A DNA stretch of 64,000 nt from Hydrangea macrophylla (GCA_033977485.1 CM066984.1:114507251-114571250), one strand, 5' to 3'. Shown: positions 32,037 to 43,576, numbered from the stretch's first letter. Notes: generated by a model from the letters alone, not told the origin. Program-made: numbers and translations.

Positions 32037-32981
32037 CACTCGAGATACAACCAGATCTACATCGCCGAAGAGGATGTCCCAAAGACTGGTTTTCGGTGTT
32101 CGGGGGCAATTGGAACCTTTGAGTAGGTTGTCATGCCTTTCGGTCTGAAGAACGCGGGAGCCACCTATCAACGGGCAATGAATTCGATCTTCCATAATAT
32201 GATCAAAAAATTCATAGAGGTTTACATAGATGATGTGGTGGTTAAGTCAGGAGGTAATGCCGATCATTTGAGGGATTTGGAAAAAGTATTTGAAAGAATG
32301 TGGGCACACAGATTAAAGATGAACCCTCTCAAATGTGCTTTCAGTGTCATAGCAGGGAACTTCCTAGGTTTCCTGGTGAAACAAAGAGGGATTGAGATTG
32401 ACAAAAATAAGGCTCGGGCTATCCAGGCAGCAAAGCCACCAACTAACAAGAAGGAGCTTCAGAGATTGCTCGGACATATCAATTTTCTAAGAAGATTCAT
32501 ATCCAATTGTGCAGGGAAGACCCAAGTATGGACCCCATTATTGAAGGTCAAGGCCGATGAAAACTTTAAATGGGAAGACAGCCATAAACAAGCTTTCGAA
32601 GGAATCAAACAATATTTGTCAACCCCTCCAGTGTTAATGCCACCCAAGAAGGGTAGGTACTTAAAGTTGTATATATCGGCCTTTGACTGCTCTTTAGAAA
32701 GTATGTTAGCTCAAGATAATGAGCAAGGCAACGAGCAGGTCATTTATTACTTAAGTAGAATTTTGACTCCACTCGAGCAGCGCTATGCGCCGATTGAGAA
32801 GTTGTGCTTGGCATTGTATTTTTCTTCACAAAAGTTAAGAACATATATGCTGCCCGTTTTCACTTACATAATATGTCAAACTGATGTGATAAAATATATG
32901 TTGTTAAAACCGATCATGCGAGGCCGAATTGGAAAATGGACCCTGGCCTTGATGGAATTTGCCATCCAATACCGATCATAA
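32037..32981 (+). pseudogene. pol: Element C reverse transcriptase and first RNase H, partial
   Basis: The reading frame opens at the insertion junction with HSRYNQIYIAEEDVP, inside the RT palm. It continues through MPFGLKNAGATYQR, the catalytic YIDDVVVKS and LGFLVKQRGIEID, with RLLGHINFLRRFI next. A Ty3/gypsy RNase H follows from about 32,660 but looks degraded (AFDCSLESML in place of the usual Asp-containing start). Stops: TAG at 32,124 (a Trp position in relatives) and TAA at 32,979. The frame carries on unshifted to 34,919. The N-terminal part of RT is missing because of the family A insertion. Confidence 0.88.
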
Positions 32982-33743
32982 CAATCAGTCAAAGGCCAGG
33001 CCATAGCCAATTTCCGGGCCGATCACCCAGATCCTACCAATTTGGGAGAACTGCCTCTAACACCCAAAGTCCTGAGCACGTCCTTAGTCCCATTGACTTT
33101 AATCTTTGACGGTTCCAAAAACGCAGAAGGTGCTGGGGCAGGTGTGGTGATTATATCACCCAAGTACAAGGAGACAAAGATGTCATTTCGGCTCAATTTC
33201 AAATGCACTAATAATCATGCCGAATACGAAGCCCTTATCATCAGATTAGAGATACTCCTTGAAATGGGGGCATCATCCATGCACATAAAGGGAGACTCAG
33301 GGCTGGTGATCGGATAGATAGCTGGAGAATTTCAGATAAGAAGTTGGAAGCTCTACCCATTCCATGCTGTAGCTACACAACTCATGGAGGCATTTGATGA
33401 CATTAACGTGAGTTAAATTCCAAGAACCACAAATACCGAGGCCGATAAGCTGGTAAAAATAGGATCAGCCTCGTCTTCTCAGAAGAACGTAGAAGACCGA
33501 CTCATCACTGTTCATGTCCGATCATTACCATCCGTTGCAAAGAGAGGTTGGTATGCTAGCACCAATTCGGTTTTGATGGAGGATGACGATTGGAGAATCC
33601 CCATTACTGAATACCTGAATCACCCAAATGTTAGGGTAGACCGAAGAGTTAGATTATTTGCTGTCCGATTCGTGGTGCTCGATGGAGAATTATTCAAGAA
33701 ACCTCTCGGTGATGACGTGATCTTGAGGTATTTAGGGAAGAAA
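32982..33743 (+). pseudogene. pol: Element C second (archaeal-type) RNase H and linker
   Basis: Same frame. The segment starting LIFDGSKNAEGAGAGVV (about 33,100), with NNHAEYEALI (about 33,210) and KGDSGLVIG (about 33,290), is the extra RNase H that Tat-lineage elements carry in addition to the usual one. Catalytic Asp, Glu and Asp are visible in these three motifs. Stops fall at 33,315 (TAG) and 33,414 (TAA), each at a probable Gln codon. The linker to integrase contains EADKL and NHPNVRVDRR. The product would degrade RNA of RNA:DNA hybrids. Confidence 0.82.
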
Positions 33744-34919
33744 TAGGCCATGCAGGTTATGGCCGAGGTACATGAAGGGATTTGTGGGGCACATCAAGCC
33801 GGCACAAAGATGAAGTGGTTTCTGAGAAGATACAATTATTACTGGCCCGGTATGTTGAAAGATTGTATTAGTTATGCTAAGGGATGTTAAGCTTGCCAGA
33901 AGCATGGTCCGATCCAACATGTGCCAGCTAAAGCGCTGCAACCCAAAATCAAACCATGACCGTTTAGGGGATGGGCGATGGATTTAATTGGCAAAGTCCT
34001 ACCGCCGTCATCGGGCCAGCACTATTTTATCATAGTGGCTACGAACTACTTTACTAAGTGGGCTGAGGCCATACCTTGTAGAACGGTGACTCAGGCCACC
34101 GTAATAAAATTTATTGAAGAACATATTATCCATAGGTTTGGCCTTCCAGAAACAATTACGGCCAACCAAGGATCCGTGTTCACAGGGACGGAAACATCGA
34201 CTTTTTCATAAAGTAGGGGGATCAAAATTCTCAATTCTACGCCCTATTATGCACAGGCTAACGGACAGGCCGAGTCCACAAACAAGATCCTCAAGGGGAT
34301 TATTGAGAAGATGATTGTTGAGAATCCCAGGGAATGGGAGAAGCTCTTGTCCGAAGCTCTATGGGCCTATCGGACATCTAAAAGGTCGAGTACTGGGGTC
34401 ACACCGTTCATGTTGACCTATGGGCATGACACTATGTTACCTATAGAAGTTACGGTCCGATCGGCCAGAAGAGCTTTACAGAATCAGCTTGAGCCTGCTG
34501 AGTACACAGAGGCTATGATAGCTGAGTTAGAGGGGCTCGATTAAATGAGGCTCACGGCCTTAGATTCATTAAATGTGCAAAAATAACGGGTAGCACGAGC
34601 TTATAACAAAAGGGTGAAAGAGAAGTCTTTTTGCACAGAGGATTTGGTATGGAAGGTCGTGCTACCTATCGGAGACAAGGATAACCGCTACGGTAAATGG
34701 TCGGTCAACTGGGAAGGTTCTTTCATCGCTTATCAAGTTAAGAAAGGTGGTGCCTATAGGCTACGTGATCTGGATGGAACAGTTCATGTCCGATTAATCA
34801 ATGGTCAGTATTTAAAGTCCTATTATCCTACGTTGTGGGAAACCATTGACCTTGACTATAAACTAAATCCTGGGTTGGAATATGATCAATTTATCAATTA
34901 TGAACCTGAGCCCGAATGA
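33744..34919 (+). pseudogene. int: Element C integrase
   Basis: Zinc-binding region: HEGICGAHQ, WPGMLKDC and GC..ACQKH. Core: Asp in GWAMDLIGKV; the second catalytic Asp has become Asn (ANQGSVFTG, codon AAC at 34,164), itself a G-to-A change; Glu in NGQAESTNK. The C-terminal part (YNKRVKEKSF, VRLINGQYLKSYYP) is usual for Tat. Stops at 33,744, 33,888, 33,957, 34,209, 34,542 and 34,584 are all in frame without any frameshift. It ends at TGA 34,917. Inactive. Confidence 0.85.
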
Positions 34920-35100
34920 TTTAAAGAAAAACATCGCTTTGTATTAATAAAAGCTGAGCACAGCTTACTTACAAGAATGATGAAAAAGAAATATTTTTTT
35001 TTACAAAGTACAAAATAGGAGTCGGCCTCTAGGCCGACCCAAAGTTCCTAAGCTTAGCCCTCAAGTCCTCCCAAGTCTTGATAGCTCCAGACCGATCCCG

Positions 35101-38100
35101 TTATGCTTTTTTGAGTTTTTGGGCCCATGCTCGGGATATGGGGACGCTGGCTTGCAGTTGATCACTGCACTTCTGAGCGTCATCCCCGAGTGAAGATAGT
35201 ACTTCATCAATTTTCCCCAGGGCGACGTTATTAGTGACGACCTCGGCCTCGCATTGGGCGAGCTGAGCTTTTAGTGCAGCAATACGGTTCTGTAGCCACG
35301 AGTCTCTTGCTAGCACCTAAGCCCGAGAGGCCTTCCCCGCTTCAAACTTAGCCTTGGCTCCCTCTAGAAACTTCAATGCCTTTTGCCGAGAACCCAAGTG
35401 AAGCTCTGCATCGGCCTGAACCTTCAAGGCCGATCGATCTATGAGACGACAGTTGGGGAGTCTTTCTTGTATCTCACGAAGTAAGGATAGCTGCCCGTCA
35501 GAAAGAGAACGATGACCATGATTGTGTTCAAGGCCGCTTCAACGTCAGCGGTAGCATGAAGGCTAGAGAGATCATGATCAGCAAGCCCAAAGAATAGGTC
35601 TTTTACTTGTTGAAGGTGTGAATGTGAGACCACCTCGGGCTCCAGTGGGCCAAGGTCAAAAACTCCTAAGTCCAGGCCTGTGAAGAAATCATTAAAGAGA
35701 ATGTGTGGCTCTGGACCTATGGGAATGGCCTGTTCAAAAGAATAGCAGTCAGAAGTTGTTTCTAAAGAATATGAACGAAGTAAGGTAAACAGTACAATAC
35801 TTGGGCATGAGAACCAAGCGAGGCCGAGATCTCTTGGCGAACATCGGCCTCACTTAGTTGGGAAGTTGTGGGTTGAGAGGAAGATTGACCTAGCCTAGCA
35901 GAAGAAGGAGTATTGTTGGCTTCTACACCTGGACTGGTAGAGACCGCTATAGTCTGAGGAACTTCAGCGCCCTGGACCGAGCCCGAATCATCAACACCGG
36001 TCTCAACCTGTGGAGCTGCAGAATCCTCGAGAGGGGGGTTAGCCTCGGCCTCAACCGATTCCATGGTTTCTGGAATGGATGATCCAGTGGCTGCATTAGA
36101 GTCATCCTACCCGGAGGGAGCTCCAACTACTATCGGGATGGCCTGTTCGACTTCTTCCCCAGCTGCTTCCATAGCAGCTCCAACATCGGCCACGCCCTCA
36201 CTACTAGAAGAGAGGACGACTTGCTCAGGAACGTGGCCGGTAAGAGCAATGTCTTCGTCGCCACTTGAAGGAGTCAGAGGAGGCACGATGTGAAATGGCA
36301 TCACTCTCATGGCGACCCGTTCTAGGTAGGCTGCCGTGGAGGACGGAGAGGCAGAAAGAGTTGGAGGAAGAGTCTGAGGCTGAGTTAGTTGTGATGGGTC
36401 TTCTCCAGAGTCCTCATCAACAAGCTAAAAAATAGAGGGAAAGGATTAGTACTGGAAATAAAAAAATTGGGCTTAGTGGTTAAAAAATGAAGTAAATCTA
36501 ACCTGAGTTGTTGAGGCTGGGGTGGTTTTCTGTTTCTTTTGGACAGGCCCTTTACCCGGAGCTGGCTTGCGGGCCGGTCTCTTGGCAACTTGTTTGCGCC
36601 GGACTGGAGCTGCTGCTGGGATAGGAGCATCGTCCTCAGTGGCCGATGTCGCAGTAAATGGTACAAGTGCCTCAACAGCAATGTCTTTAAATATATGGCT
36701 TGCCTGATCACCCCACCACTGGGTGAATTCTTCCGATACCACGGGCCGAGCAGAGAAGGACGTGAAGTTGAAGGCCGCCTTGAGTCTGTCCGACAGCTCT
36801 TTTATCTTCTTCACCTACCCGTCGTTGACAATGAGGCCGCGTTCTACCCAGTCAACATTGACAATAATGCCAGGGAGAATAGGCACGAGTTGGGTAAGCC
36901 CGAATTAGCGGGCATAGAGGGGAGCAAAATAATATTCTGCCCCACACTTATTGTTGGCCGAAGGAATACTTGGGCTAAAAATTATGTCTTTAGCTACTAA
37001 GTAGCTAGAGAAGATTTCGTTGTAGGTGGACTGGGTGCCCGAGCCCCAATTAGAAGGGTTGTTGGAGAGTTGAAGGAATGAAGAAAATTGGAGTGAGAAG
37101 AAAGGAGTGAAGAGGTTTATGTCCCTAGGGGAGCAGCCTTGATAGAAAAAAGTAAAACACTCCTCAAAGAAGTGGGAAGAAGGGGCTACATCCATAAATT
37201 GGACGGCAGAAATAGGAACGTCGGCCATTTGGCGAATGGCTGGTTGAAACTCTGGGAAGTAGGAGTGCAGCCAAAGTTGAAGTATCCAAATCGGGCTGCC
37301 ACCAGCTCCAAAGCCCGAACTAACGAAGTCTGTCACACCTCGGACTAGGTGTGCCCAGACAAGTGTGGCCATGGCCAAGGGCTTCCCCGATGCAAGGGCC
37401 AAGGCCAAGGTAGTGTATTCTTTGGTAATGGCTTGGCTGACATAGCAGAAGAGGTATTTGTTGAGCCAGTAAATGAGGAAGGCGGTATGTTCGGCATCGG
37501 ACACCTCCGTCTCATCAGCACCGATGCAGGTAGACAGGAAGCCTTCGTAGGCTGTAATCAGTCTGTACAAAACGGCCCCATCCCTGATAGTCTCTTGCTG
37601 AGGGTAAGCAAAGCTAGCCATTTAGACGTTAAGCCCGGGGATAATTTCTTGCCCGTGAGGGCGAAGACCGAGCAAGTAACTGATGTCTTTGACGGTGGGA
37701 GCCATTGGTCCGCAGCGGAAAAGAAAATCGTTACAAGATGAGGACCAAAACAATAAGGCAGAAAGAAGAAGAGGTCGATCTATCTCTATTGTAGACCGAC
37801 TGAGCATTATGGCATCATAAATGCCCGTTTGTCTCCAGATGGCAGCCTTGGAGGCCGATACTCTGGTAACCCACTTGTTCCAGTCTGCAGCAGGGGTCGG
37901 CCAGCCTCGAATGGGCTGAGTAGCAGTTTGAACCTTATTCCAGTGGGTAGGGACCTATAGGAACGCTTCGTTTTCCACCGACGGATATAGAGGTAGAAAA
38001 GCCGCTGGAGGATGGCCTAGAAACACCGCTCCTAGACCCGGTGGTACTGGAGAACCGTCAGAGGAACTATAAGGGGTCAGATAGTCAGTAGAGTTATAAG

Positions 38101-38215
38101 CGGCGTGGTTTTTGGCTAGAGTCCTGACCTCTTTGCATCGGTTTTGTGGTGGTGGGGCGTCAACAAAGGTCTTCTTTCCCTTGGAAATGGTGGTCGGAGC
38201 TGTTTTAGGAGCCAT
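35101..38215 (-). pseudogene. Element C antisense ORF, plant mobile domain protein, spliced and decayed
   Basis: Read right to left from ATG 38,215 (MAPKTAPTTISKGKK). Exon 1 (to 36,503) contains a plant mobile domain (PMD, also called aminotransferase-like): LSALLFWSSSCNDFLFRCG, APTVKDISYLLGLRPHG, TAFLIYWLNKYLF and ALASGKPLAMATLVWAHL. A Lys/Arg/Pro-rich nuclear-type stretch follows. A 78-bp intron (36,502-36,425) and a second of 71 bp (35,800-35,730) both have GT...AG ends and phase 0. The last exon has a coiled-coil-like end (QNRIAALKAQLAQCEAE). In-frame stops lie at 37,955, 37,622, 36,905, 36,815, 36,107 and 35,317, plus one frameshift near 35,520. Such antisense ORFs between integrase and 3' LTR are known in Tat elements; their role is unknown. 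Confidence 0.75.
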
Positions 38216-38345
38216 ATCTGTAGAGGAGATTATGTCACCGGAAAAATAGAGGTTGTAGAGAGAGAGGCTCTGTTTGCTTGTGCTGTTTAGAAAGAAAAAG
38301 TGAGATTGCAAATGAGGAAGGTAAAGAGTTTTGAAAATCTTGATG

Positions 38346-38353
38346 TTTAAATA
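38346..38353 (-). promoter_or_regulatory. Candidate TATA box of the antisense ORF
   Basis: Minus strand reads GGTATTTAAACATC, 131 bp before the antisense ATG, leaving room for a ~100-nt leader. This suggests the antisense ORF has its own promoter inside the element, just before the 3' LTR. Confidence 0.4.
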
Positions 38354-38509
38354 CCATGCCGTTTTAATCATGGTGCATTAAATGTGGAGTGACTGGTGGG
38401 ATTCTCCATAATCTGACATTCTCTGCATGCTTGACGCGTGGCAATTTTAAAATTCAAAACGTCACATCAATCAAGGCGGGATGTTTGATATGACCTTTTG
38501 TGGGGCAAT

Positions 38510-39640
38510 TGTTTGCACCCAAAAATCGTCAAAGGTTTTTGAGCCTGAGCCGCGTAAAACTGGATAGAGGTGAGGCCGGGTTATGGAATATATGACTCAT
38601 CGGACTTAAGCATAGACGTGAGACCGATGATAGGTACAAGGTTGTTGGGTGTTGAAAGGAGAGCCCGATGGGAAAGACGAACATGTGTGAGGATTATCAG
38701 GCTTTGGAATAACATAACCCAATGTGCTGTTAGCCCGATGGTGGATTGAAGCAACACGAAAGCCAATCGGACACTGTGTAGTGAAGGATGGTGGTAGCAG
38801 TCCGATTGGCCATGGGCATTTGAAGAAAGGTAATCGGGCATGAGGAAAAGCATGGAAATGGTTACAACCCGATTCATCCAGAAGATTGATTGACGAGGCC
38901 GATGGACTGAAAGGAGAAGGCAGTGCTATCCACAGCTATCAGGATGATGTCGTCTCAGAGTTTTGGAAACAAGAGTCCGCGAAGGGAATGAATCTGATCG
39001 TGTCCAGCTAGATTTGGAAGACTAATCCCTAAATTAAAGGGATTGATTCAATCAGAATCTGGATAAGGTAGGAGTCAGAGATAAGGAAGGTTTCTTCCAC
39101 CATCAGCCAATCAGCCGCGCAGTTTGGGACACAAGCTAAGGAGTACTTTTCTAATCAGGAATCATCCAAGACCGCTATAAATATTCAGACAGGCTAACCA
39201 AGCAAAGGACTCCGCGTCATCTCGAAAACAGCATACACACTGCATTCGAATCATTCAAAGCACTCAAGTCTTTATGTTTTTCAGCACATAGCAAATAGGT
39301 CTGCCCTGTTTTGTTATTTCTTTTTTATTCTGTGAATACTCAGTCTGTTCTGGTTTGTTCTTTAGATCTGTTTATTTTTTCCAAACACTTAATAAAATCT
39401 TCATTTTATTAATCCGTTTGTGATTGTTTACCTGTTAAACTCGACACTATTTAGCTTGTGCGCTTCAGTATTGCTAAAGAATTTACGGTGATGGTACATT
39501 CCTACTCACTATACACAATCACTCTGTTTAGAAGTCAGATTCGTAAAGCCTTGTGTATCACTCACACAAGCGGTTAGGAAATTAGTTTGCACGCACACAC
39601 ACATATACCGAGCCTGTTTGGCTCTGGCACGCCCGCGCAA
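38510..39640 (+). repeat. Element C 3' LTR
   Basis: Begins TGTTTGCACCC after a GTGGGGCAAT polypurine-like tract. It carries nine CCGAT/ATCGG words in 38,590-38,910 and a TATA box TATAAATA at 39,176-39,183. The 3' limit is uncertain; sequence around an (AC) run at 39,592-39,605 or up to 39,700 could be the end. Confidence 0.6.
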
Positions 39641-39712
39641 ATTACAGCAAACAAAACCCGCTTTCTCATATAAGAAGCTTCTCACAATAGACTTACCATT
39701 TTTTTTTAATAC

Positions 39713-39958
39713 TAGGGAAGGCCACGTGCAAGGCATGTGGTTATTTTGATTATGGTTAATTGTGTTTCTAAGTGTTTAGTACGGATACTTCTAAAAGAGA
39801 TGACTTATGGGTGTGGTTATGGTTAATTTATATTTATGTCTAGGGGAAGGAACGTAATGCGCACGATCAAGGCATTTTCTCGGTGTACTAAACTTTTACT
39901 TTTGTATTAAAAAGAGTAATGAAAAATATGTTACAAGTTACAACTATAATTAGATTTA
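39713..39958 (-). mobile_element. Helitron-like 3' terminus (partial)
   Basis: On the minus strand the sequence ends with a hairpin (CCACATGC, loop, GCACGTGG), then 8 bases and CTAG followed by T, the classic Helitron 3' end. The element body would run to the right and seems to have received the Mutator-like element at 39,959. The other end was not found, so the call is tentative. Confidence 0.4.
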
Positions 39959-40447
39959 GGATAAAAAGTATTTTGCCCCTCAAACTATACAGGCTTTTGT
40001 AATTCATACTCTGAACTTTAAAAAGTTGCAATATCCCCCCTGAACTATCTTTAGGGTTGTAATATCTCCCTTGAACTTCAAAAAGTTAAAATGTCCCCCC
40101 TGAACTATCATCTGTGTTGCAACGTCTCCCCTGAACTATCTTTTGTGTTGCAATGTCAACCCTGCCATCACATTCCGTTAAGAAATGTGATAGAATTTGC
40201 TCATGTGGGATGCATATGCCAAATTTCAAGGGCATTTATGACATTTCACCTTCCACTTCTAAATTAACAATCATAAATATCATAAAAATCATATAAAAAA
40301 CTCAGTTAATTTCACTAGCCTACCTCTTTCTTTAATCTGTTAATTTGTTGTGTAGCAAGAAAATTTGGAGTTTTTATGATTTTTATTATTGTTAATTTAG
40401 AAGGGGATAGCAAAATCTCATAAATGCCTTTGAAATTTAGCATGTGC

Positions 40448-43334
40448 TGTAATAACCTGCATTTCCATTTAATTTTAAATTACATTTTCATATTTAATTG
40501 GTAATTACATTATCATATTTAATTTCATTTGGTATTGACTGCTTCATTTAATTACTTTTCCCATGTTCTAAATTTTATTTCTTGATTTATTGTAAGTTAA
40601 GAATGTTGTTGGGGTTAAATTGTAATTTTACAAAAGTTAGTAAAACCTGTGTTAAATTTCAAATCTGTATTTCAAAACGGTGAAAATATTTTCTGTTAAC
40701 TCAAACTGTATTTTTATTAAACCAGAAAATCAATCTTTGCACTAAAATGAATTTTCTGTATTTTTGTGGTGACCACCGCGCCCCGAAAATACCAGTTTAT
40801 GTTCAAAACTGTCCGCGCGATATGAGCTTCCACAGATTTTGGAAGTGACCGATTTGGACATTTGCTTTATTCCATTAATGGCAAGTAATCATTTGACTAA
40901 GTCTTGTTTGGGAATGCTTTGTGTGTGTGTGTGTATTCTTGTGACCAAAAGTTGCATTTCCCAAACACCATTAGCTTGAACCCCTACTAGCCTAGCTTGG
41001 CTCTTCAATAATCTGAGAGTGTATATGCATGTATATACGTATGAATAATGCTGAATCATTTGGGTAATTTCAGAATTTAAAACCAAAATTTCTTTTGTTG
41101 AGTGAACTTGGTAGTTCTTGGGCTCCAAGTAGCCTAAGCTTGGCTTCCCTATACATACAACACTCACACACTTACAATCTGAAATTTACATTCACAACTA
41201 AAATATAGAGACATAGAGAGAGTTCAGAGAGATAGAGAATTGCAGATCTTTTTTTTTTAGAAAGAAGAAGCTCTTGATCCTCCATAGTCAAGCTTGGGTT
41301 AATTCTTATTAAGCTTATCTTTCTCAACAATCACTCATCTCTTAATCACAGTGAGTATTCTAAACTCACTAAGAATGTAATTACATGTCTATTTACTGTG
41401 TGTTTGCTTAATTTTGTAAAACACCATGATTGATTTACGTATGAACTCCATGGCTTGAAAATCAAGAATTTTCAATCTTAACCAAAACTTGTTTTCAGAG
41501 ATGATTATGATAGATTACATATCATATATGTTATACCCAAAGTTTTAAAGTCTAATTTGTTCATATGGAAAAGTATATTAAAAATGAAGTTTTGACATCT
41601 TTTGAAAACTCATAAAATTTGGGAGCTATAGATTGAATCTTGTAAAATTGATTTCACATTTGGAATCCTTGTTGAAAAACAAAGAAATCCATATATAATA
41701 GGACATATATGCTTACAGAATTGAAATGGGTCAAAAAGACCCCTGTTTTGCTGAAACAGGGAAGTCTGGGGGAAGAAGACGAAGCCTCAGCTTCAGGTCG
41801 CGCGAGGATCGCGCGCGCGAGGATCGCGCGAGCGGCCCGCGCGAGCGACCCTCGCTCGAGCGGCTCGCGCGCGCGATTCTCCTGTACCTTGGCCGTTGGA
41901 AGAGTTTTTGTAAAGGAAAAATGAAAATCGGCCAAATCGCGCGAGCGGACCGCGCGAGCGAATTATCGCGCGAGCGATCCGCGCGCGCGAGGTTGGCTTC
42001 CCCAGGCAGATGGAAAAGTTTATAAAAGAAAAAGGAAATCGGCCAGATCGCGCGAGCGGCCCGCGCGAGCGACCTTTCGCGCGAGCGGCCCGCGCGCGCG
42101 ATTTCCGGCAGTTTGTGGTTTTTATTGTTTTGTGCTAAGGGACTGTTTGGATGAAATTCATATACTGTTAAGGTTCTGTTTGGGTAGTTTATTTAAAACA
42201 GAACCCCAATTATTCATGTTTGAACGAGTTGGACGTTGTGTTTTGACTTATCAATTCCCGTACTTGCGTTGTGCCTTTAATTCAGTAAAGTGCTTTATGT
42301 TTTAGAGTTTCATGACATTCATGTGGGTCAGTGGTACATGCATGTGGGTGACAGTCAGTGTGGAAAGAGTAATGGTTAGTGTGGAAAAGAGTATGAGTTG
42401 TGGTTGTGGTTGTGATTGTGGTTGTGATTGTGATTGTGATTGAGATTGCGGTGGTGTTTGTAGTTGAAAAAGAGGCGTGGGTATCTTTGAAATGCGACGG
42501 TGGCAAACTGGACACTCACTGGCACCCATGGTAGTGCTAAAGTGTGGCCTACGGACACTCCCTGATAACTCAAGTCTGGATACTGCGAGAGGGGTTGCCC
42601 CGGTATTTGCATGGCGGTTAGGGTATTCAAAGTGTGAGGCATTGGACACTCCCTGGCGCCCCGTCGCTAAAGTGTGGCTATCTTAGTGTTTCAAAGATAC
42701 CAGGAGTAGGATAGTGGGTTGTTGTGGATGTCGAGAGAAAAGAGTCGGCGAGATGAGTGTGGTGCATTGTCTCATTTCACGAGTATCTGTATTTATGAAC
42801 GAACAACTTTTATTATATTCCTTGTTGTTTTATAAAATAAATCCTTTCTGTATTTAATAATGGAAAAAGGTAAATGGGTATGTTTTACATTTAAAGTCAT
42901 GTTTTTAATACTCACCAGCTTCTTGAAGCTGACGACGTTGATGCGTCCTGGACATTCGTGTTCAGGCTTTTCAGGTTTTAACCAGGAAGAAACGTATGAC
43001 TACGCTAATTGAGGTGGCTGCTGTTGGAATAAAGAAACTGTTTATTTTATGCATTAAGTTTATTTGTTGGAGATTTAAACTGTTTTGTTTTAAGGATGAC
43101 TGTAACAGACACTAAGCTATTATTTTATTTTCAAGGCGGTTTGTGCCTTAGTGACCCCGGTTTATAAGATGTAATAAGATAGAAAATTTTTGTAAGCCTT
43201 GATTGCTTTACTCTGATTATTATGTTTTATTGTTTAACGTTTGGGACGGAATCGATCCTTCAAACTGTCGCGACCTACGGGTCCATAAAGGAAATTAAAC
43301 GCTTTCCTTATTTATGCTACGTCGGGGCGTGACA
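40448..43334 (+). repeat. Solo LTR E, 2,887 bp
   Basis: Begins TGTAATAACC and ends GGGGCGTGACA. It is flanked by the 5-bp duplication TGTGC (40,443-40,447 and 43,335-43,339) and has no primer site or coding region inside, so it is a solo LTR left by recombination. The ends resemble Tekay/Del-type LTRs such as D. It contains the GC-rich motif cluster at 41,797-42,102 and a (GTGATT)-type simple repeat near 42,395-42,450. The short ORFs are not coding. Confidence 0.88.
41797..42102. repeat. GC-rich GCGCGAGCG cluster in solo LTR E
   Basis: Three blocks (41,797-41,876, 41,936-41,990, 42,047-42,102) of TCGCGCGAGCGG and CCGCGCGAGCGA words. The last two blocks sit in a ~112-bp direct repeat that also contains AAATCGGCCA and TTGGCTTCC-type segments. 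It stands out sharply from AT-rich surroundings. The Arg-rich ORFs here are composition artefacts. Confidence 0.85.
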
Positions 43335-43576
43335 TGTGCATCCTACACGAGTAAATTCTATCACATTTCGTCAAATGTGATGACAGGATTGGCATTGCAA
43401 TACGAAAGATAGTTCAGGGAGAACATTGCAACGTAGATTATAGTCCAGGGGGGACATTTCAACTTTTTGAAGTTCAGGGGGGGGGGGGGGACTTTACATC
43501 TTTTTAAAAGTTAGGGGTGTGAATTGCAAAAACGTGTATAGTTTGAGGAGACAAATGCTTTTTACCCTTAGATTTA

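Larger units (their letters stand above)
32037..39640 (+). mobile_element. Element C: decayed Tat-lineage retrotransposon, 3' portion
   Basis: Begins mid-RT because the family A complex is inserted there. It then has RNase H, a second archaeal-type RNase H, integrase, an antisense plant-mobile-domain ORF and a 3' LTR from 38,510. Dual RNase H and an antisense extra ORF are known traits of Tat-lineage elements. The rest of the element (gag, protease, start of RT, 5' LTR) should lie left of the window. The right end is not resolved; I put it near 39,640. Confidence 0.85.
39959..43567. mobile_element. Mutator-like element with long terminal inverted repeats
   Basis: Left end GGATAAAAAGTATTTTGCC and right end reading inwards GGGTAAAAAGCATTTGTC. 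The inverted repeats continue for about 400 bp with GAACT/AGTTC-rich phrases (CCCCTGAACTATC and its complement). A perfect 9-bp direct repeat, TTAGATTTA, flanks it at 39,950-39,958 and 43,568-43,576, the Mutator hallmark. No transposase is left. The right arm is interrupted by solo LTR E, so the original element was only about 0.7 kb. Confidence 0.88.

Noticed and set aside
41654..42025. Arg/Ala-rich ORFs on both strands around 41,650-42,025
   Set aside because: They follow the GCGCGAGCG motif cluster of a solo LTR and are composition artefacts.
42282..42649. Thr/His-rich minus-strand ORFs in solo LTR E
   Set aside because: Produced by a GTGATT-type simple repeat; no conserved domain.
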